Assembly: GCA_003218935.1 (NCBI GenBank)
Contig: QHPA01000003.1
Coordinates: 1 to 20,674 of the forward strand
DNA length: 20,674 bases
Direction of reading: 5' to 3'
Source: Verrucomicrobiota bacterium
GTDB lineage: Bacteria > Verrucomicrobiota > Verrucomicrobiia > Limisphaerales > AV2
Positions 8,539 through 16,049 of the stretch are shown here, piece after piece. The notes under the pieces were generated by a model, which saw nothing but the letters and a program-made list of their open reading frames with translations, was not told the origin of the DNA and searched no databases. The position numbers and the translations under genes were made by a program. Numbering within the stretch: the stretch's first letter is position 1; each line of letters starts with the position of its first letter.

Positions 8539-9417
8539 ATGAACGCGCTCCAGGATTCCCTGATTGAATTGATCCGCCGCACGTCCGCTGAAATCCCTGA
8601 TGACGTGCAGAAAGCCATCCTCGATTCGCTGGAAAGGGAGAAGAAAGGCACCATCGCCGAGTCCGCGATGAAGATCATCGAGCGTAACATCGCGCTGGCG
8701 AAACAGAAGTCGCAGCCGATCTGTCAGGACACCGGGAGCATCTTGTTTTATGTCGATGGCCCGGTCGGCATGGACCAGATTGCGTTCGAGGATGCCGGTT
8801 GCCTGGCGGTCAAAAAGGCGACGAAGAAAGGCTATCTGCGACAGAATTCAGTGGACTCGCTGACGGGCGTCAACGACGGCACCAACGTCGGCCCTGGCTC
8901 TCCCACATTCCATTTCCACCAGCATCGCCCGGAAGAAATCAGCGTGCGGCTCGTGCTCAAAGGCGGTGGCTGCGAAAACGTCGGCGCACAATACTCGTTG
9001 CCGAATGAAAAATTGAACGCGAACCGCGACCTCGGCGGCTGCCGGAAAGTGATTCTCGACGCGGTGTTGCAGGCGCAGGGCAAAGGTTGCGGGCCGGGCA
9101 TCCTCGGCGTGTGCATCGGCGGCGACCGGGCGACCGGCTACGAATTTTCCAAGCGACAATTTCTGCGATTGATTCCCGACCGCAATCCGGCGCCCGAACT
9201 TGACGCGCTCGAACAGGACATTTTGAAAACCGCCAACGAACTGGGCATCGGCCCGATGGGCTTCGGCGGCAAGACGACCCTGCTCGGTGTGAAAATCTGC
9301 GCAGTCAACCGCTTGCCGGCGTCGTTTTTCGTGAGCGTCAGTTATATGTGCTGGGCGTATCGAAGACAGGGAGTGGCGCTGGATGCGGGTGGGAAGATTG
9401 TGAAGTGGCTGTATTGA
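8539..9417 (+). CDS. Fe-S hydro-lyase alpha subunit (fumarase / tartrate dehydratase type)
   Basis: Alpha subunit of a two-subunit class I fumarase-type enzyme (fumarate + water to malate, TCA cycle) or the closely related tartrate dehydratase; 292 aa, usual length. Diagnostic motifs are CQDTGS (C62), GKGCGPGILGVCIGGDR (C184, C192), GPMGFGGKTTLLGVK and CWAYRR (C271). C62, C184 and C271 are the likely ligands of the 4Fe-4S cluster by family spacing. The ATG at 8539 is chosen over the in-frame TTG at 8530, which adds only TR after the initiator and lies in the predicted -10 box. The beta subunit would be expected directly downstream but the complete gene starts 673 nt later. Fumarase versus tartrate dehydratase cannot be settled by reading; fumarase is more likely as a housekeeping role. 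Confidence 0.9.
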   Translation: MNALQDSLIELIRRTSAEIPDDVQKAILDSLEREKKGTIAESAMKIIERNIALAKQKSQPICQDTGSILFYVDGPVGMDQIAFEDAGCLAVKKATKKGYLRQNSVDSLTGVNDGTNVGPGSPTFHFHQHRPEEISVRLVLKGGGCENVGAQYSLPNEKLNANRDLGGCRKVILDAVLQAQGKGCGPGILGVCIGGDRATGYEFSKRQFLRLIPDRNPAPELDALEQDILKTANELGIGPMGFGGKTTLLGVKICAVNRLPASFFVSVSYMCWAYRRQGVALDAGGKIVKWLY

Positions 9418-9503
9418 AAACATTGAATGCGGAACAATGTTTGGCGGCGGCAAATGAAAACACTCTTGTTGATGATTTAAGGCGCGAAAAAGCAAGCGGC
9501 TTT

Positions 9504-9597
9504 ATGATTTCTTTCAAATTCCCATTCACCGAATCGAAAATCCGCTCCCTCAAGATCGGCGACGAGATTTTCATTTCCGGCGCCGTGTTCACCGGAC
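9504..9597 (+). pseudogene. 5' fragment of a second Fe-S hydro-lyase beta gene
   Basis: It begins MISFKFPFTESKIRSLKIGD and stays alignable for 31 residues up to VFTG; 23 of the 31 match the start of the complete beta subunit at 10090. Similarity then stops abruptly and the frame ends at 9623 after eight unrelated residues. The fragment lies 86 nt behind the alpha gene, where a beta gene would be expected, so it may mark the original beta locus or one side of a rearrangement. The divergence is too great for a recent target-site duplication. It is unlikely to make a functional protein. Confidence 0.8.
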
Positions 9598-9642
9598 ACG
9601 AGCATTGTTGCCAAATAGCGTAAACGGGGGTTTAATTTGACC

Positions 9643-9828
9643 ATGCAGACATTGGAAAAGATTCAGCAGGAAGAGAAACAGTTGACCAGGGCCGAACAGG
9701 AAGCCCTGCGGGACTGGCTGGATCACATGCTCGAAGACAAATTAGAGTTAACAGACGAATTCAAAGCCAAAATCGAACGCGGCGAGCAGAATATTCGTGA
9801 AGGCCTCGTGCGGGTTCACAAACCCTGA
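9643..9828 (+). CDS. Small antitoxin-like protein of a RelE/ParE-type module
   Basis: A 61-aa protein starting MQTLEKIQQEEKQLTRAEQE, very rich in Glu, Lys and Gln, predicted mostly helical, with LTDEFKAKIERGEQNIREG typical of short antitoxins encoded before RelE/ParE toxins. It would neutralise the toxin by direct binding and probably repress its own promoter, though no DNA-binding domain is obvious. The ATG at 9643 is preferred over an in-frame TTG at 9637; GGGGG lies upstream at 9626-9630. The toxin frame follows closely. The role is inferred mainly from size, composition and neighbour. Confidence 0.7.
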   Translation: MQTLEKIQQEEKQLTRAEQEALRDWLDHMLEDKLELTDEFKAKIERGEQNIREGLVRVHKP

Positions 9829-9841
9829 AGCCGGCGCATGA

Positions 9842-10087
9842 ACGGGCGCGGCGACGCAGATTGCTTCACGCGAATTCGATTCCGATTTCTTCGACTTGCC
9901 TCCGCGCCTGCAGGCCTTGGTGCAGAGAAAGATTGATGCAATGGGCTCACGACTCGCAACTTTCCCGCACTTTCGCATGGCCGGATCGGACAGGTACCGG
10001 CTGCGCGTGATTTACCGTTTTGACGTCAACCGGGGAGAGATTTACCTGGTGGCAATCGGCCATCGCCGAGAAATTTACCGAGGCTGA
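9842..10087 (+). CDS. RelE/ParE-family toxin, start unclear
   Basis: The open frame contains SREFDSDFFDLPPRLQALVQRK followed by DRYRLRVIYRFDVNRGEIYLVAIGHRREIY, which fits the RelE/ParE toxin fold (mRNA-cleaving or gyrase-targeting). The expected ATG at 9838, 9 nt after the antitoxin stop, lies in a different frame: reading AA as A at 9841-9842 would join it to the toxin (MTGAATQIASREF). As given, the only usual start inside the frame is TTG at 9896, which removes the first helix; ATT at 9860 is a rare alternative. So the toxin may be inactivated, mis-sequenced or use an unusual start. It ends 2 nt before the beta-subunit gene, so the two are probably co-transcribed. Confidence 0.72.
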   Translation, partial: TGAATQIASREFDSDFFDLPPRLQALVQRKIDAMGSRLATFPHFRMAGSDRYRLRVIYRFDVNRGEIYLVAIGHRREIYRG

Positions 10088-10089
10088 AT

Positions 10090-10665
10090 ATGATCGACCT
10101 TTCCTTCCCTTTCACCGAGGAAAAAATCCGCGCGCTGAAAGTCGGCGATGAAGTCTTCATTTCCGGCGTGGTGTTCACCGGCCGCGATGCGGTGCACAAG
10201 TATTTGCACGAAGGCGGCCGGTTGCCGCCGGGGGTGAATCTGCGCGACGGCATTCTTTATCACTGCGGTCCGGTGGTGTTGAAGGATGAACAGGGAAATT
10301 GGAAGGTCACGGCGGCCGGGCCAACCACTTCGACGCGCGAAGAGCCGTATCAGGCCGAAATCATCAAGCAATTCGGGATTCGCGGCGTGATTGGAAAAGG
10401 CGGGATGGGTGACAAAACGCTGGCGGCCTGCCAGGAATTTGGCTGCGTCTATTTCCACGCGGTCGGCGGCGCAGCGCAGGTGCTGGCCGAGTGCGTCAAA
10501 AAGGTTCGCAACGTTTATTTCCTTGAAAAATTCGGCTCGCCGGAAGCGATTTGGGAACTCGAAGTGGAGCATTTCCCGGCTGTGGTGACGATGGATTCAC
10601 ATGGGAACTCGCTCCACAAAGAGATTTTAGCGGCCAGCCAGGTGGAGCTGGCGAAACGTTTGTGA
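10090..10665 (+). CDS. Fe-S hydro-lyase beta subunit (fumarase / tartrate dehydratase type)
   Basis: A 191-aa complete beta subunit, the partner of the alpha subunit at 8539 in forming the active site. Family motifs are VFTGRDAVHKYL, the long GPTTSTREEPY segment, GKGGMGDKT and FHAVGGAAQVLA. Its length is usual for separate beta subunits. The ATG lies 2 nt after the toxin stop. Between it and its alpha partner are a decayed beta fragment and the toxin-antitoxin pair, so expression may depend on transcription through that module. The sensor-kinase gene starts 7 nt downstream, so an operon running on is possible. Confidence 0.9.
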   Translation: MIDLSFPFTEEKIRALKVGDEVFISGVVFTGRDAVHKYLHEGGRLPPGVNLRDGILYHCGPVVLKDEQGNWKVTAAGPTTSTREEPYQAEIIKQFGIRGVIGKGGMGDKTLAACQEFGCVYFHAVGGAAQVLAECVKKVRNVYFLEKFGSPEAIWELEVEHFPAVVTMDSHGNSLHKEILAASQVELAKRL

Positions 10666-10672
10666 CCGCAAC

Positions 10673-11998
10673 GTGAAAAGCCGCGGCCAACACAGAGCCG
10701 GAAGTCAAACTGCAGCATCATCGCCGTTCGGATTGGGTCGATTTTTGTCGCGAAGCGGCCGAACAGTGGGTTGTTTGGCGATATCTGTCCTGTCTTCTTC
10801 CTTGCCCGTCAGGGCGCAGGCGACCCCCAATCAGCCTCCGGTGATGCAACTCACGGAATTATTCTGGGCGCTGTTCCTCCTGGTGGCATTTGTGTTGGTC
10901 GGGATCATCTGGGTGGGGATCATCCGGCGGAACGTGCGGCGGCAGACGGAAACGATTCGCCGGCGCGAGGCGGCCCTGGAGGAGCATTACCGCGATTTGT
11001 TCGAAAACGCGCACGACATCATCTTCACGCTCGACCTCGAGGGCAATCTGACCTCGCTCAACGCCGCCGGCGAACAAATCCTCGGCTACCCTCGCCACGA
11101 GGCGGTGAAGCTGAACTTCGCGCAACTGGTCGCGCCCGCTCATCACGATTCGTTTCGCGCAATTTTACAGCAGCTCAAAGCCAGCGCGCCCAACGCGCAT
11201 TGCGAAGTGGAAACGCGGGCCAAAGACGGGCGCCGGGTGATGCTGCGGGTGAATTTGCGCGTGCAGCAATTGTCCGGCGGACCGCACCACGCGCAGGGAA
11301 TCGCGTGGGACATCACCAAGCGCAAACAGGCGGAGGAGGCGTTGCAGGAGAGCGAACACCGCCTGCGCCGCTCGCTGGATGAGCGCGTGCAACTGGGGCG
11401 GGATTTGCACGACGGAATCATTCAGTCCATCTACGCAGTCGGCCTGGCCTTGCAGGAATGCCGCAATCTGATGAAACAGGACGCGTGCCGCGCGGAGGCA
11501 CAGCTGACCAAGGCCGTCGCGGATTTGAACGCGATCATTCGCGACGTGAGAAATTTCATTGTCGGGCTGGAACCGCAAGCATTGCAAGGGCGTGAATTCA
11601 AAACAGCATTGCAATCACTCGTGGCAGCCATGAGCCAGTCGCACGCCGCACAGTTTTCCTTCGACGTCGACCCGCAGGCGACCGACCAGTTGGATGCGCG
11701 GGAGGCGACTCACCTGCTTCAGATCGCGCGCGAAGCCATGAGCAACAGTCTGCGGCATGCCCGGGCGCAACGCACAGTCGTTTCATTGAAAAGGCAGAAC
11801 GGGCGCGTGCGGCTGGAAGTCCAGGACAATGGAGTGGGTTTTGAAGAACAGGTCCCGGCAAACCGCGGCCACGGGCTGCGGAACATCGCCGCGCGGGCGG
11901 ACGAGATCGGCGCGCGCAGTGAAGTTGTCTCCACGCCGGGCAAAGGCACACTTGTTTTTGTCGAAATCCCCGCCCACCCGTTTTATGAGCCAGCCTGA
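10673..11998 (+). CDS. NarL-type sensor histidine kinase with PAS domain
   Basis: A 441-aa two-component kinase. Order: Arg-rich N-terminus with a signal-like stretch ending LPVRAQA (about 30-50), one membrane helix (about 63-84, LFWALFLLVAF...), a PAS domain (about 103-220, ending DITKRKQAEE), a HisKA_3-type dimerisation domain with RDLHDG (phospho-acceptor H246), and an HATPase with REAMSNSLRHA (N box), DNGVGFEE (G1), GHGLRNI and GKGTLVF (G2). All catalytic motifs are intact. The GTG start at 10673 is the likely one because it includes the signal-like segment; ATG at 10844 would give a shorter form starting just before the membrane helix. Its stop overlaps the response-regulator start by 14 nt, so the two are a pair. 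The input signal is unknown; only a small periplasmic region exists. Confidence 0.92.
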   Translation: MKSRGQHRAGSQTAASSPFGLGRFLSRSGRTVGCLAISVLSSSLPVRAQATPNQPPVMQLTELFWALFLLVAFVLVGIIWVGIIRRNVRRQTETIRRREAALEEHYRDLFENAHDIIFTLDLEGNLTSLNAAGEQILGYPRHEAVKLNFAQLVAPAHHDSFRAILQQLKASAPNAHCEVETRAKDGRRVMLRVNLRVQQLSGGPHHAQGIAWDITKRKQAEEALQESEHRLRRSLDERVQLGRDLHDGIIQSIYAVGLALQECRNLMKQDACRAEAQLTKAVADLNAIIRDVRNFIVGLEPQALQGREFKTALQSLVAAMSQSHAAQFSFDVDPQATDQLDAREATHLLQIAREAMSNSLRHARAQRTVVSLKRQNGRVRLEVQDNGVGFEEQVPANRGHGLRNIAARADEIGARSEVVSTPGKGTLVFVEIPAHPFYEPA

Positions 11999-12641
11999 AT
12001 CCAGACCGATCCGGTTGCTGATTGTGGACGACCACAAAGTGGTCCGCCTTGGACTGCACACGTTGTTGAGCCGCCACGCGGGTATCGAAGTTGTGGGCGA
12101 AGCGGGCACCATGGCGGCGGCGGTGGAGGAAACGGCGCGCTTGCAGCCGGACGTTGTGTTGATGGACGTCCGGCTGCCCGACGGCAACGGATTCGAGGCG
12201 TGCCGGCAGATCCGCAAATCGCAGCTTGAGACGCGCGTCCTGTTTCTCACGTCTTTTGCCGACGAAGAAATCGTTTTGGAATCCATCGACGCCGGCGGCG
12301 ACGGTTATTTGCTCAAAGAAATTGACGAGGAAAATCTGGTTCGCGCCGTCAGAAACGTCGCTGCCGGCCAATCGATCCTCGATCCGGCTGTGACCCGGCG
12401 TGTGTTGGAACACGTCAAGAACCCGGACACTCCCTCCACCACCAAACTGGATTCACTTTCGCCACAGGAACGGCGTGTCCTGGCTTTGGTCGCGGAAGGC
12501 AAGACCAACAAGGAAATCGGCGCGGTACTCGGCTTAAGCGACAAGACCGTCAAGAACTACCTGAGCAACACACTGGACAAACTTCAGCTCACCCGCCGCT
12601 CTCAAGCGGCCGCCTATTTTGTTCAACATTCGAGCAAGTGA
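11985..12641 (+). CDS. NarL/FixJ-family response regulator
   Basis: A 218-aa DNA-binding regulator, phosphorylated by the overlapping kinase. Receiver domain (about 9-125): acidic pair D15-D16, phospho-acceptor D61 in VLMDVRLPDG, T89 and K111 (YLLKE). C-terminal LuxR-type helix-turn-helix (about 152-210): LSPQERRVLALVAEGKTNKEIGA then LSDKTVKNYLSNTLDKL. The ATG at 11985 lies within the kinase gene's end. The stop is followed after 8 nt by the palindrome upstream of the first pseudopilin operon, and two decayed copies of this gene precede the second and third operons in the same arrangement. That ties this regulator to the pseudopilin array by descent; whether it binds the palindrome is inference. 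It has no AAA+ domain, so it cannot itself activate a sigma-54 promoter in the usual way. Confidence 0.93.
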   Translation: MSQPESRPIRLLIVDDHKVVRLGLHTLLSRHAGIEVVGEAGTMAAAVEETARLQPDVVLMDVRLPDGNGFEACRQIRKSQLETRVLFLTSFADEEIVLESIDAGGDGYLLKEIDEENLVRAVRNVAAGQSILDPAVTRRVLEHVKNPDTPSTTKLDSLSPQERRVLALVAEGKTNKEIGAVLGLSDKTVKNYLSNTLDKLQLTRRSQAAAYFVQHSSK

Positions 12642-12649
12642 GTCCATTC

Positions 12650-12668
12650 GGCCCTAGTGACTAGTGCC
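12650..12668. promoter_or_regulatory. Palindromic upstream element, copy A
   Basis: GGCCCTAGTGACTAGTGCC, an inverted repeat with one mismatch, within a longer conserved block (GTCC before it, ATAATCC after it) shared with copies at 16302 and 19316. It begins 9 nt after the response-regulator stop. Its centre (12659) is 129 nt before the -12 C of the sigma-54 promoter. Likely an activator-binding site. Confidence 0.75.
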
Positions 12669-12773
12669 ATAATCCTTTTGCGCAACCTTTGATTCCTCTT
12701 TTCTGGCTTAACGTGCCTGTGATAAAGTGTGTGGTATTCGACCGTGAGGAGGCACTTTTTCTCAAGTCGGACT

Positions 12774-12789
12774 AGGCAGGCGGGTTGCT
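12774..12789 (+). promoter_or_regulatory. Sigma-54 (-24/-12) promoter, operon A
   Basis: AGGCAGGCGGGTTGCT has GG and GC exactly 12 nt apart, as in the consensus TGGCACG-N4-TTGCW. TTCTCA lies just upstream as in the other two copies. Predicted start near 12800, giving a leader of about 43 nt. Confidence 0.75.
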
Positions 12790-12842
12790 AAACTTCGACT
12801 GAGAATTAGGCAGAGACAGCCATAGAACGAGACAAGATTCAA

Positions 12843-13328
12843 ATGAAAGTAACAACTGTAAGCCAACTGAGCACGGGCCCGCTGAGACGAGGCTGCCTTC
12901 GGTCGCAGCGGGCGTTCACGCTCGCCGAAGTTGCCGTCGCCATGTCCATCACCGTTATGTCAATGGCCGGGGTGGTTGCAGGGTACATCTTTGCCACCCG
13001 ACAGGCGGAGTGCTCGGGCTTCTCGCTGGCCGCCCAGGCTCTGGCCACTCAGCGCCTGGAACAAGCCAGGGCGGCGCTATGGCGGCCGCGCGATTACCCA
13101 GTCGTAGATGAATTGGTTCCGGCTAATTTTCCGACGGTGCCCACGAACCGTCTCGATATGCCCATCTCGGGCACCAACATCGCCTACGCCACCAACTTCA
13201 CCACGATCACCGATCTTAAACCCGTCGTCGGGTACCCGCTGAAAATGATTCGAGTCGATTGCGTTTGGTCCTTCAGACAACGTGCCTATACGAACACCAT
13301 TGTCACTTATCGCGCTCCTGACCGATGA
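12843..13328 (+). CDS. PilV-like minor pseudopilin, operon A
   Basis: A 161-aa class III prepilin. A basic leader of 24 residues ends in RSQRA; cleavage before FTLAEV puts Glu at +5 (E29), followed by a hydrophobic helix (AVAMSITVMSMAGVVAGYIFA). The body includes SLAAQALATQRLEQARAALW, matching RENLRATQILQEKM in the operon B and C relatives. Ala instead of Gly precedes the cleavage site. The protein should be processed by prepilin peptidase and join a type IV pilus or type II-like pseudopilus tip. The ATG follows the conserved leader GAACGAGACAAGATTCAA. It overlaps the next gene by 4 nt (ATGA). Confidence 0.85.
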   Translation: MKVTTVSQLSTGPLRRGCLRSQRAFTLAEVAVAMSITVMSMAGVVAGYIFATRQAECSGFSLAAQALATQRLEQARAALWRPRDYPVVDELVPANFPTVPTNRLDMPISGTNIAYATNFTTITDLKPVVGYPLKMIRVDCVWSFRQRAYTNTIVTYRAPDR

Positions 13329-13951
13329 ACCTGACACCATTCAACCTTTCGGGCTTCAACCGGAGCCAAAAAACCCGGCCATCCGCCTTCACGCTGGTGG
13401 AGGTGATGATTGCCATGACGATCATGGTCATGACCCTCGTCGGGGTGCTCGCGGTCCAATTCTACGGCATGAAGCTGTTCGAATTGACCAAGTCGAAGCT
13501 GGGCGCCAGCGACGACGCGCGTAAAGCGATCGACCTTCTGTGCACGGAAATTCGATCGGCGAAAATTATTAAAATCGGCAACGGCGGTCTCGGCCCTACC
13601 AACTTCACCGAATGCGCCGATAACACGCCGCAGCAGGGCAGCGCCATTCAGATTTACGCCACCACGAACACCAACACGTTCGTTCGCTACTACTGGGACT
13701 CAACCACCAACCAGTTGCAGCGGGCATTCAACGGAATCACCACCAAAACGGTAGTGGCCAGTTACATCACCAACAGCGGCATCTTTACCGCCGAGGACGC
13801 CTTCGGAAACACCAACACCCTCAAAACAGCCAATCATGTGATCTCTATGAAACTGCAGTTTTATCAGATCCAGTATCCAATCATTCAAATCGGACCCGGC
13901 AATTACTACGATTTCTACCAGCTTTCCACCAAAATATCCAAACGAACCTAG
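13325..13951 (+). CDS. PilW-like minor pseudopilin, operon A
   Basis: A 208-aa prepilin: 21-residue leader ending RPSA, then FTLVEVMIAM with Glu at +5 (E26) and a membrane helix. DDARKAIDLLCTEIRSAK after the helix is the usual PilW/GspJ-type segment and is matched by QALDLMSQEIRQ in operon B. The rest is Asn/Thr-rich and probably a beta-sheet globular domain exposed on the pseudopilus. The start overlaps the previous gene by 4 nt; the PilX-like gene follows after 12 nt. The organelle served is unknown, since no assembly ATPase, secretin or prepilin peptidase is in the window. Confidence 0.83.
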   Translation: MNLTPFNLSGFNRSQKTRPSAFTLVEVMIAMTIMVMTLVGVLAVQFYGMKLFELTKSKLGASDDARKAIDLLCTEIRSAKIIKIGNGGLGPTNFTECADNTPQQGSAIQIYATTNTNTFVRYYWDSTTNQLQRAFNGITTKTVVASYITNSGIFTAEDAFGNTNTLKTANHVISMKLQFYQIQYPIIQIGPGNYYDFYQLSTKISKRT

Positions 13952-13963
13952 CAGTAGCCATTT

Positions 13964-15721
13964 ATGAAGACAATCCTGGCCCGCGCGCGAAAGACCGAAG
14001 AGGGGTCTTCCCTCTTTCTGGTGATGACGCTGATCGTGATCGCATTTTTGATGCTGGCGAGCGCGCTCTCCTGGAGTCAAAACACCGCCCTTACGATCGC
14101 TCGAAACAGCCAGTATTGGCGCACCATCGCCGCCGCGGAGGCGGCGACCGAAAAGGTGCTTGCCCGCATCAACAACGACTTTCAACTCAACGGTGAAGGC
14201 ACCGTCTATAACAACAGTCAAGGCACGGCTTACTGCAGCGCGGTTCCCACGGCTGCTGACGGTAGCTACTTTAGTTCTTACGTTTTCAGTGACGGGCAAG
14301 GCCGCAACAACCAGACTTACGTCGCGTTGGTTCCAGGCAGCCGGACCAACTGGACCGTGCTGAACTCGCAGTACGCAGGACTCTCTGCGACGGCCGACAC
14401 GTATCAGATTGTGTCCTACGCCCGCGATAGCCAGGGGCAGTTCAACCTGTCCGCAGGCGTTCAACAGACCATTCAACCCTCCACGATCCCGTTGTTTCAA
14501 TTTGCCATTTTCTACAACGTTGACCTGGAAATTGATCCGGGGCCGAACATGACCGTCACGGGCCGGGTCCACAGCAACGCCAACATTTATGAAATGCCCG
14601 ACGCCACCCTCACCTATCAAAGCGACATCACTGCATCCGGCAACATCCTTGTCCAACATGCGCCCGGTGATCCGCAGACGGACCCCGGTGGCGGCACAAT
14701 CGTGTACACCGCTGAGCATGATTCCAAGACCCCCACGTTGACCCTCCCCATCGCCAACGGCAACGATCCCACTGCCGCTTACGAGATTCTGAACCCCACG
14801 CCCGCAGGCGGCGAGACTGATCCAGCGCTGGCCAGCGAGCGCTACTACAACAAGGCAGACATCAGGATCACGGTCACCGATGGGCTTGTTCAAGTCTCGA
14901 GCGGTGCATTAAATCTTGGCGCCACTGGGGTTAACCTGCCGGCCGGTACTGTCACCAGTTCCACCAACACGTTTTACAACGGACGCGAACTCAAAGGGGT
15001 CAACGTCATCGATATCGACGTGAGCAAACTCAAGACCTGGGCAGACGACTCCAGTGTCGTTACGGGCGCAGGTAATTTGTGGGCGCTTTACGGGCGCGAG
15101 CCCAATTCGATTTACGTCCTCGACCAGCGAAAGGTCCCGGCCGGCACGCAACCTGGCGTTCGTCTGATCAATGGCCAGCAACTCCCGAATGGCGGATTAA
15201 CCGTCGCCACTCAGGACCCCCTTTACGTCTGGAAGGATTTCAACATCAAGGATTCGGCCGGCACCTCGAGCGGCTCGGACACGACGCACACCAAACCGTC
15301 TTCTCTGGTTGGCGACGCCATCACGGTGCTGTCCAACGGCTGGAAGGACAACCAGAACGCCACCAGCGGCGCGGGCAACAACCACAATGCGTCCAGCACC
15401 ACCGTCAACGCCGCGTTCCTGGCGGGCATCGTGAAGACCACCCCCAGCGCCTACAGCGGCGGCGTGGAAAACTTCGCGCGTTTCCTGGAAAACTGGAGCG
15501 GAGACACCCTGACCTACAACGGCTCGATGGTCGTGATGTTTTACAGCCACATTGCCACCGGCCTTTGGAAGGGCGGTGGTATTTATTACAGTGCGCCCGT
15601 GCGCAACTGGACCTTCGACAAAAATTTTATGGACCCCACCAAACTGCCTCCTTGCACGCCATCGTTTCGCGCCGTGCTGCGGGGCGACTGGCTGACTGTA
15701 GGCAAGGATCCCGCGAGCTAA
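13964..15721 (+). CDS. Large PilX-like pseudopilin with extended passenger domain, operon A
   Basis: A 585-aa protein. The N-terminus KTEEG then SSLFLVMTLIVIAFLMLASAL is PilX/GspK-like: a possible cleavage site after G14, no Glu at +5 (normal in PilX), one hydrophobic helix and then AAAEAATEKVLARI. The remaining 500 or so residues are Gly/Asn/Thr/Ser-rich with alternating hydrophobic residues, including GRVHSNANIYE; this suggests a beta-rich, perhaps beta-helix, surface domain. That is far longer than a typical PilX (about 170-200 aa), so a tip adhesin or matrix-contacting role is plausible but inferred. The relative in operon B is shorter (436 aa) and only the start is clearly alike. No convincing terminator follows. 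Confidence 0.75.
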   Translation: MKTILARARKTEEGSSLFLVMTLIVIAFLMLASALSWSQNTALTIARNSQYWRTIAAAEAATEKVLARINNDFQLNGEGTVYNNSQGTAYCSAVPTAADGSYFSSYVFSDGQGRNNQTYVALVPGSRTNWTVLNSQYAGLSATADTYQIVSYARDSQGQFNLSAGVQQTIQPSTIPLFQFAIFYNVDLEIDPGPNMTVTGRVHSNANIYEMPDATLTYQSDITASGNILVQHAPGDPQTDPGGGTIVYTAEHDSKTPTLTLPIANGNDPTAAYEILNPTPAGGETDPALASERYYNKADIRITVTDGLVQVSSGALNLGATGVNLPAGTVTSSTNTFYNGRELKGVNVIDIDVSKLKTWADDSSVVTGAGNLWALYGREPNSIYVLDQRKVPAGTQPGVRLINGQQLPNGGLTVATQDPLYVWKDFNIKDSAGTSSGSDTTHTKPSSLVGDAITVLSNGWKDNQNATSGAGNNHNASSTTVNAAFLAGIVKTTPSAYSGGVENFARFLENWSGDTLTYNGSMVVMFYSHIATGLWKGGGIYYSAPVRNWTFDKNFMDPTKLPPCTPSFRAVLRGDWLTVGKDPAS

Positions 15722-16049
15722 ACCGGCTTGGGAACCCAAAGAGCGTCCGCAGTTCAGTGACACCATCCTTTCGGCTCACGGGAATGCTCGCCCCACCAGC
15801 TTGTATCAAAGTAAGCCACCACCCCGTGCGCCTGAGGACAACGCACCCGGAGTGAGTTTGATAGGCCACTGCCCTGTTCCGCCGCGCTGAACCCACCAAG
15901 CCCGTTCGAAGGAGGGGAGCAGATCACAGCGCATTCGGCCGCCCACTGGCCGTTGTTCTTCTCCCAAGTCGGAGCACGTGCAACCAGGACTGTGATGTCT
16001 GCACGCGCACCCCAGCTCAACCAGTCTATTTTTACGCCTCGGGAACGCC
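15722..16049. other. Intergenic region, no gene recognised
   Basis: About 330 bp after the operon A PilX-like gene. Only a weak hairpin (TTGGGAACCCAA at 15729-15740, no T-run) and short uninformative frames are seen. The last 30 nt may already belong to the decayed regulator copy that follows, by weak similarity to the GQSILDPAV region. Confidence 0.5.

Noticed and set aside
9504..9623. Fumarase beta fragment as a functional small protein
   Set aside because: It covers only the first 31 residues of the family and then ends in unrelated residues.
9504..10182. Recent target-site duplication around the toxin-antitoxin pair
   Set aside because: The two beta-gene starts differ at many positions, too many for a duplication made by a recent insertion.
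12650..12668. Palindrome as a transcription terminator of the response-regulator gene
   Set aside because: No T-run follows, and the same palindrome stands at constant distance from three promoters, two of them behind dead genes.
12642..12842. Cyclic-di-GMP riboswitch in the pseudopilin upstream regions
   Set aside because: None of the conserved riboswitch core sequences is present; the conserved GGCA...TTGCT block fits a sigma-54 promoter better.
13700..14893. Minus-strand open frame of about 400 codons opposite the operon A pilin genes
   Set aside because: Spans the ends of two clear pilin genes and shows no domain or plausible start context.
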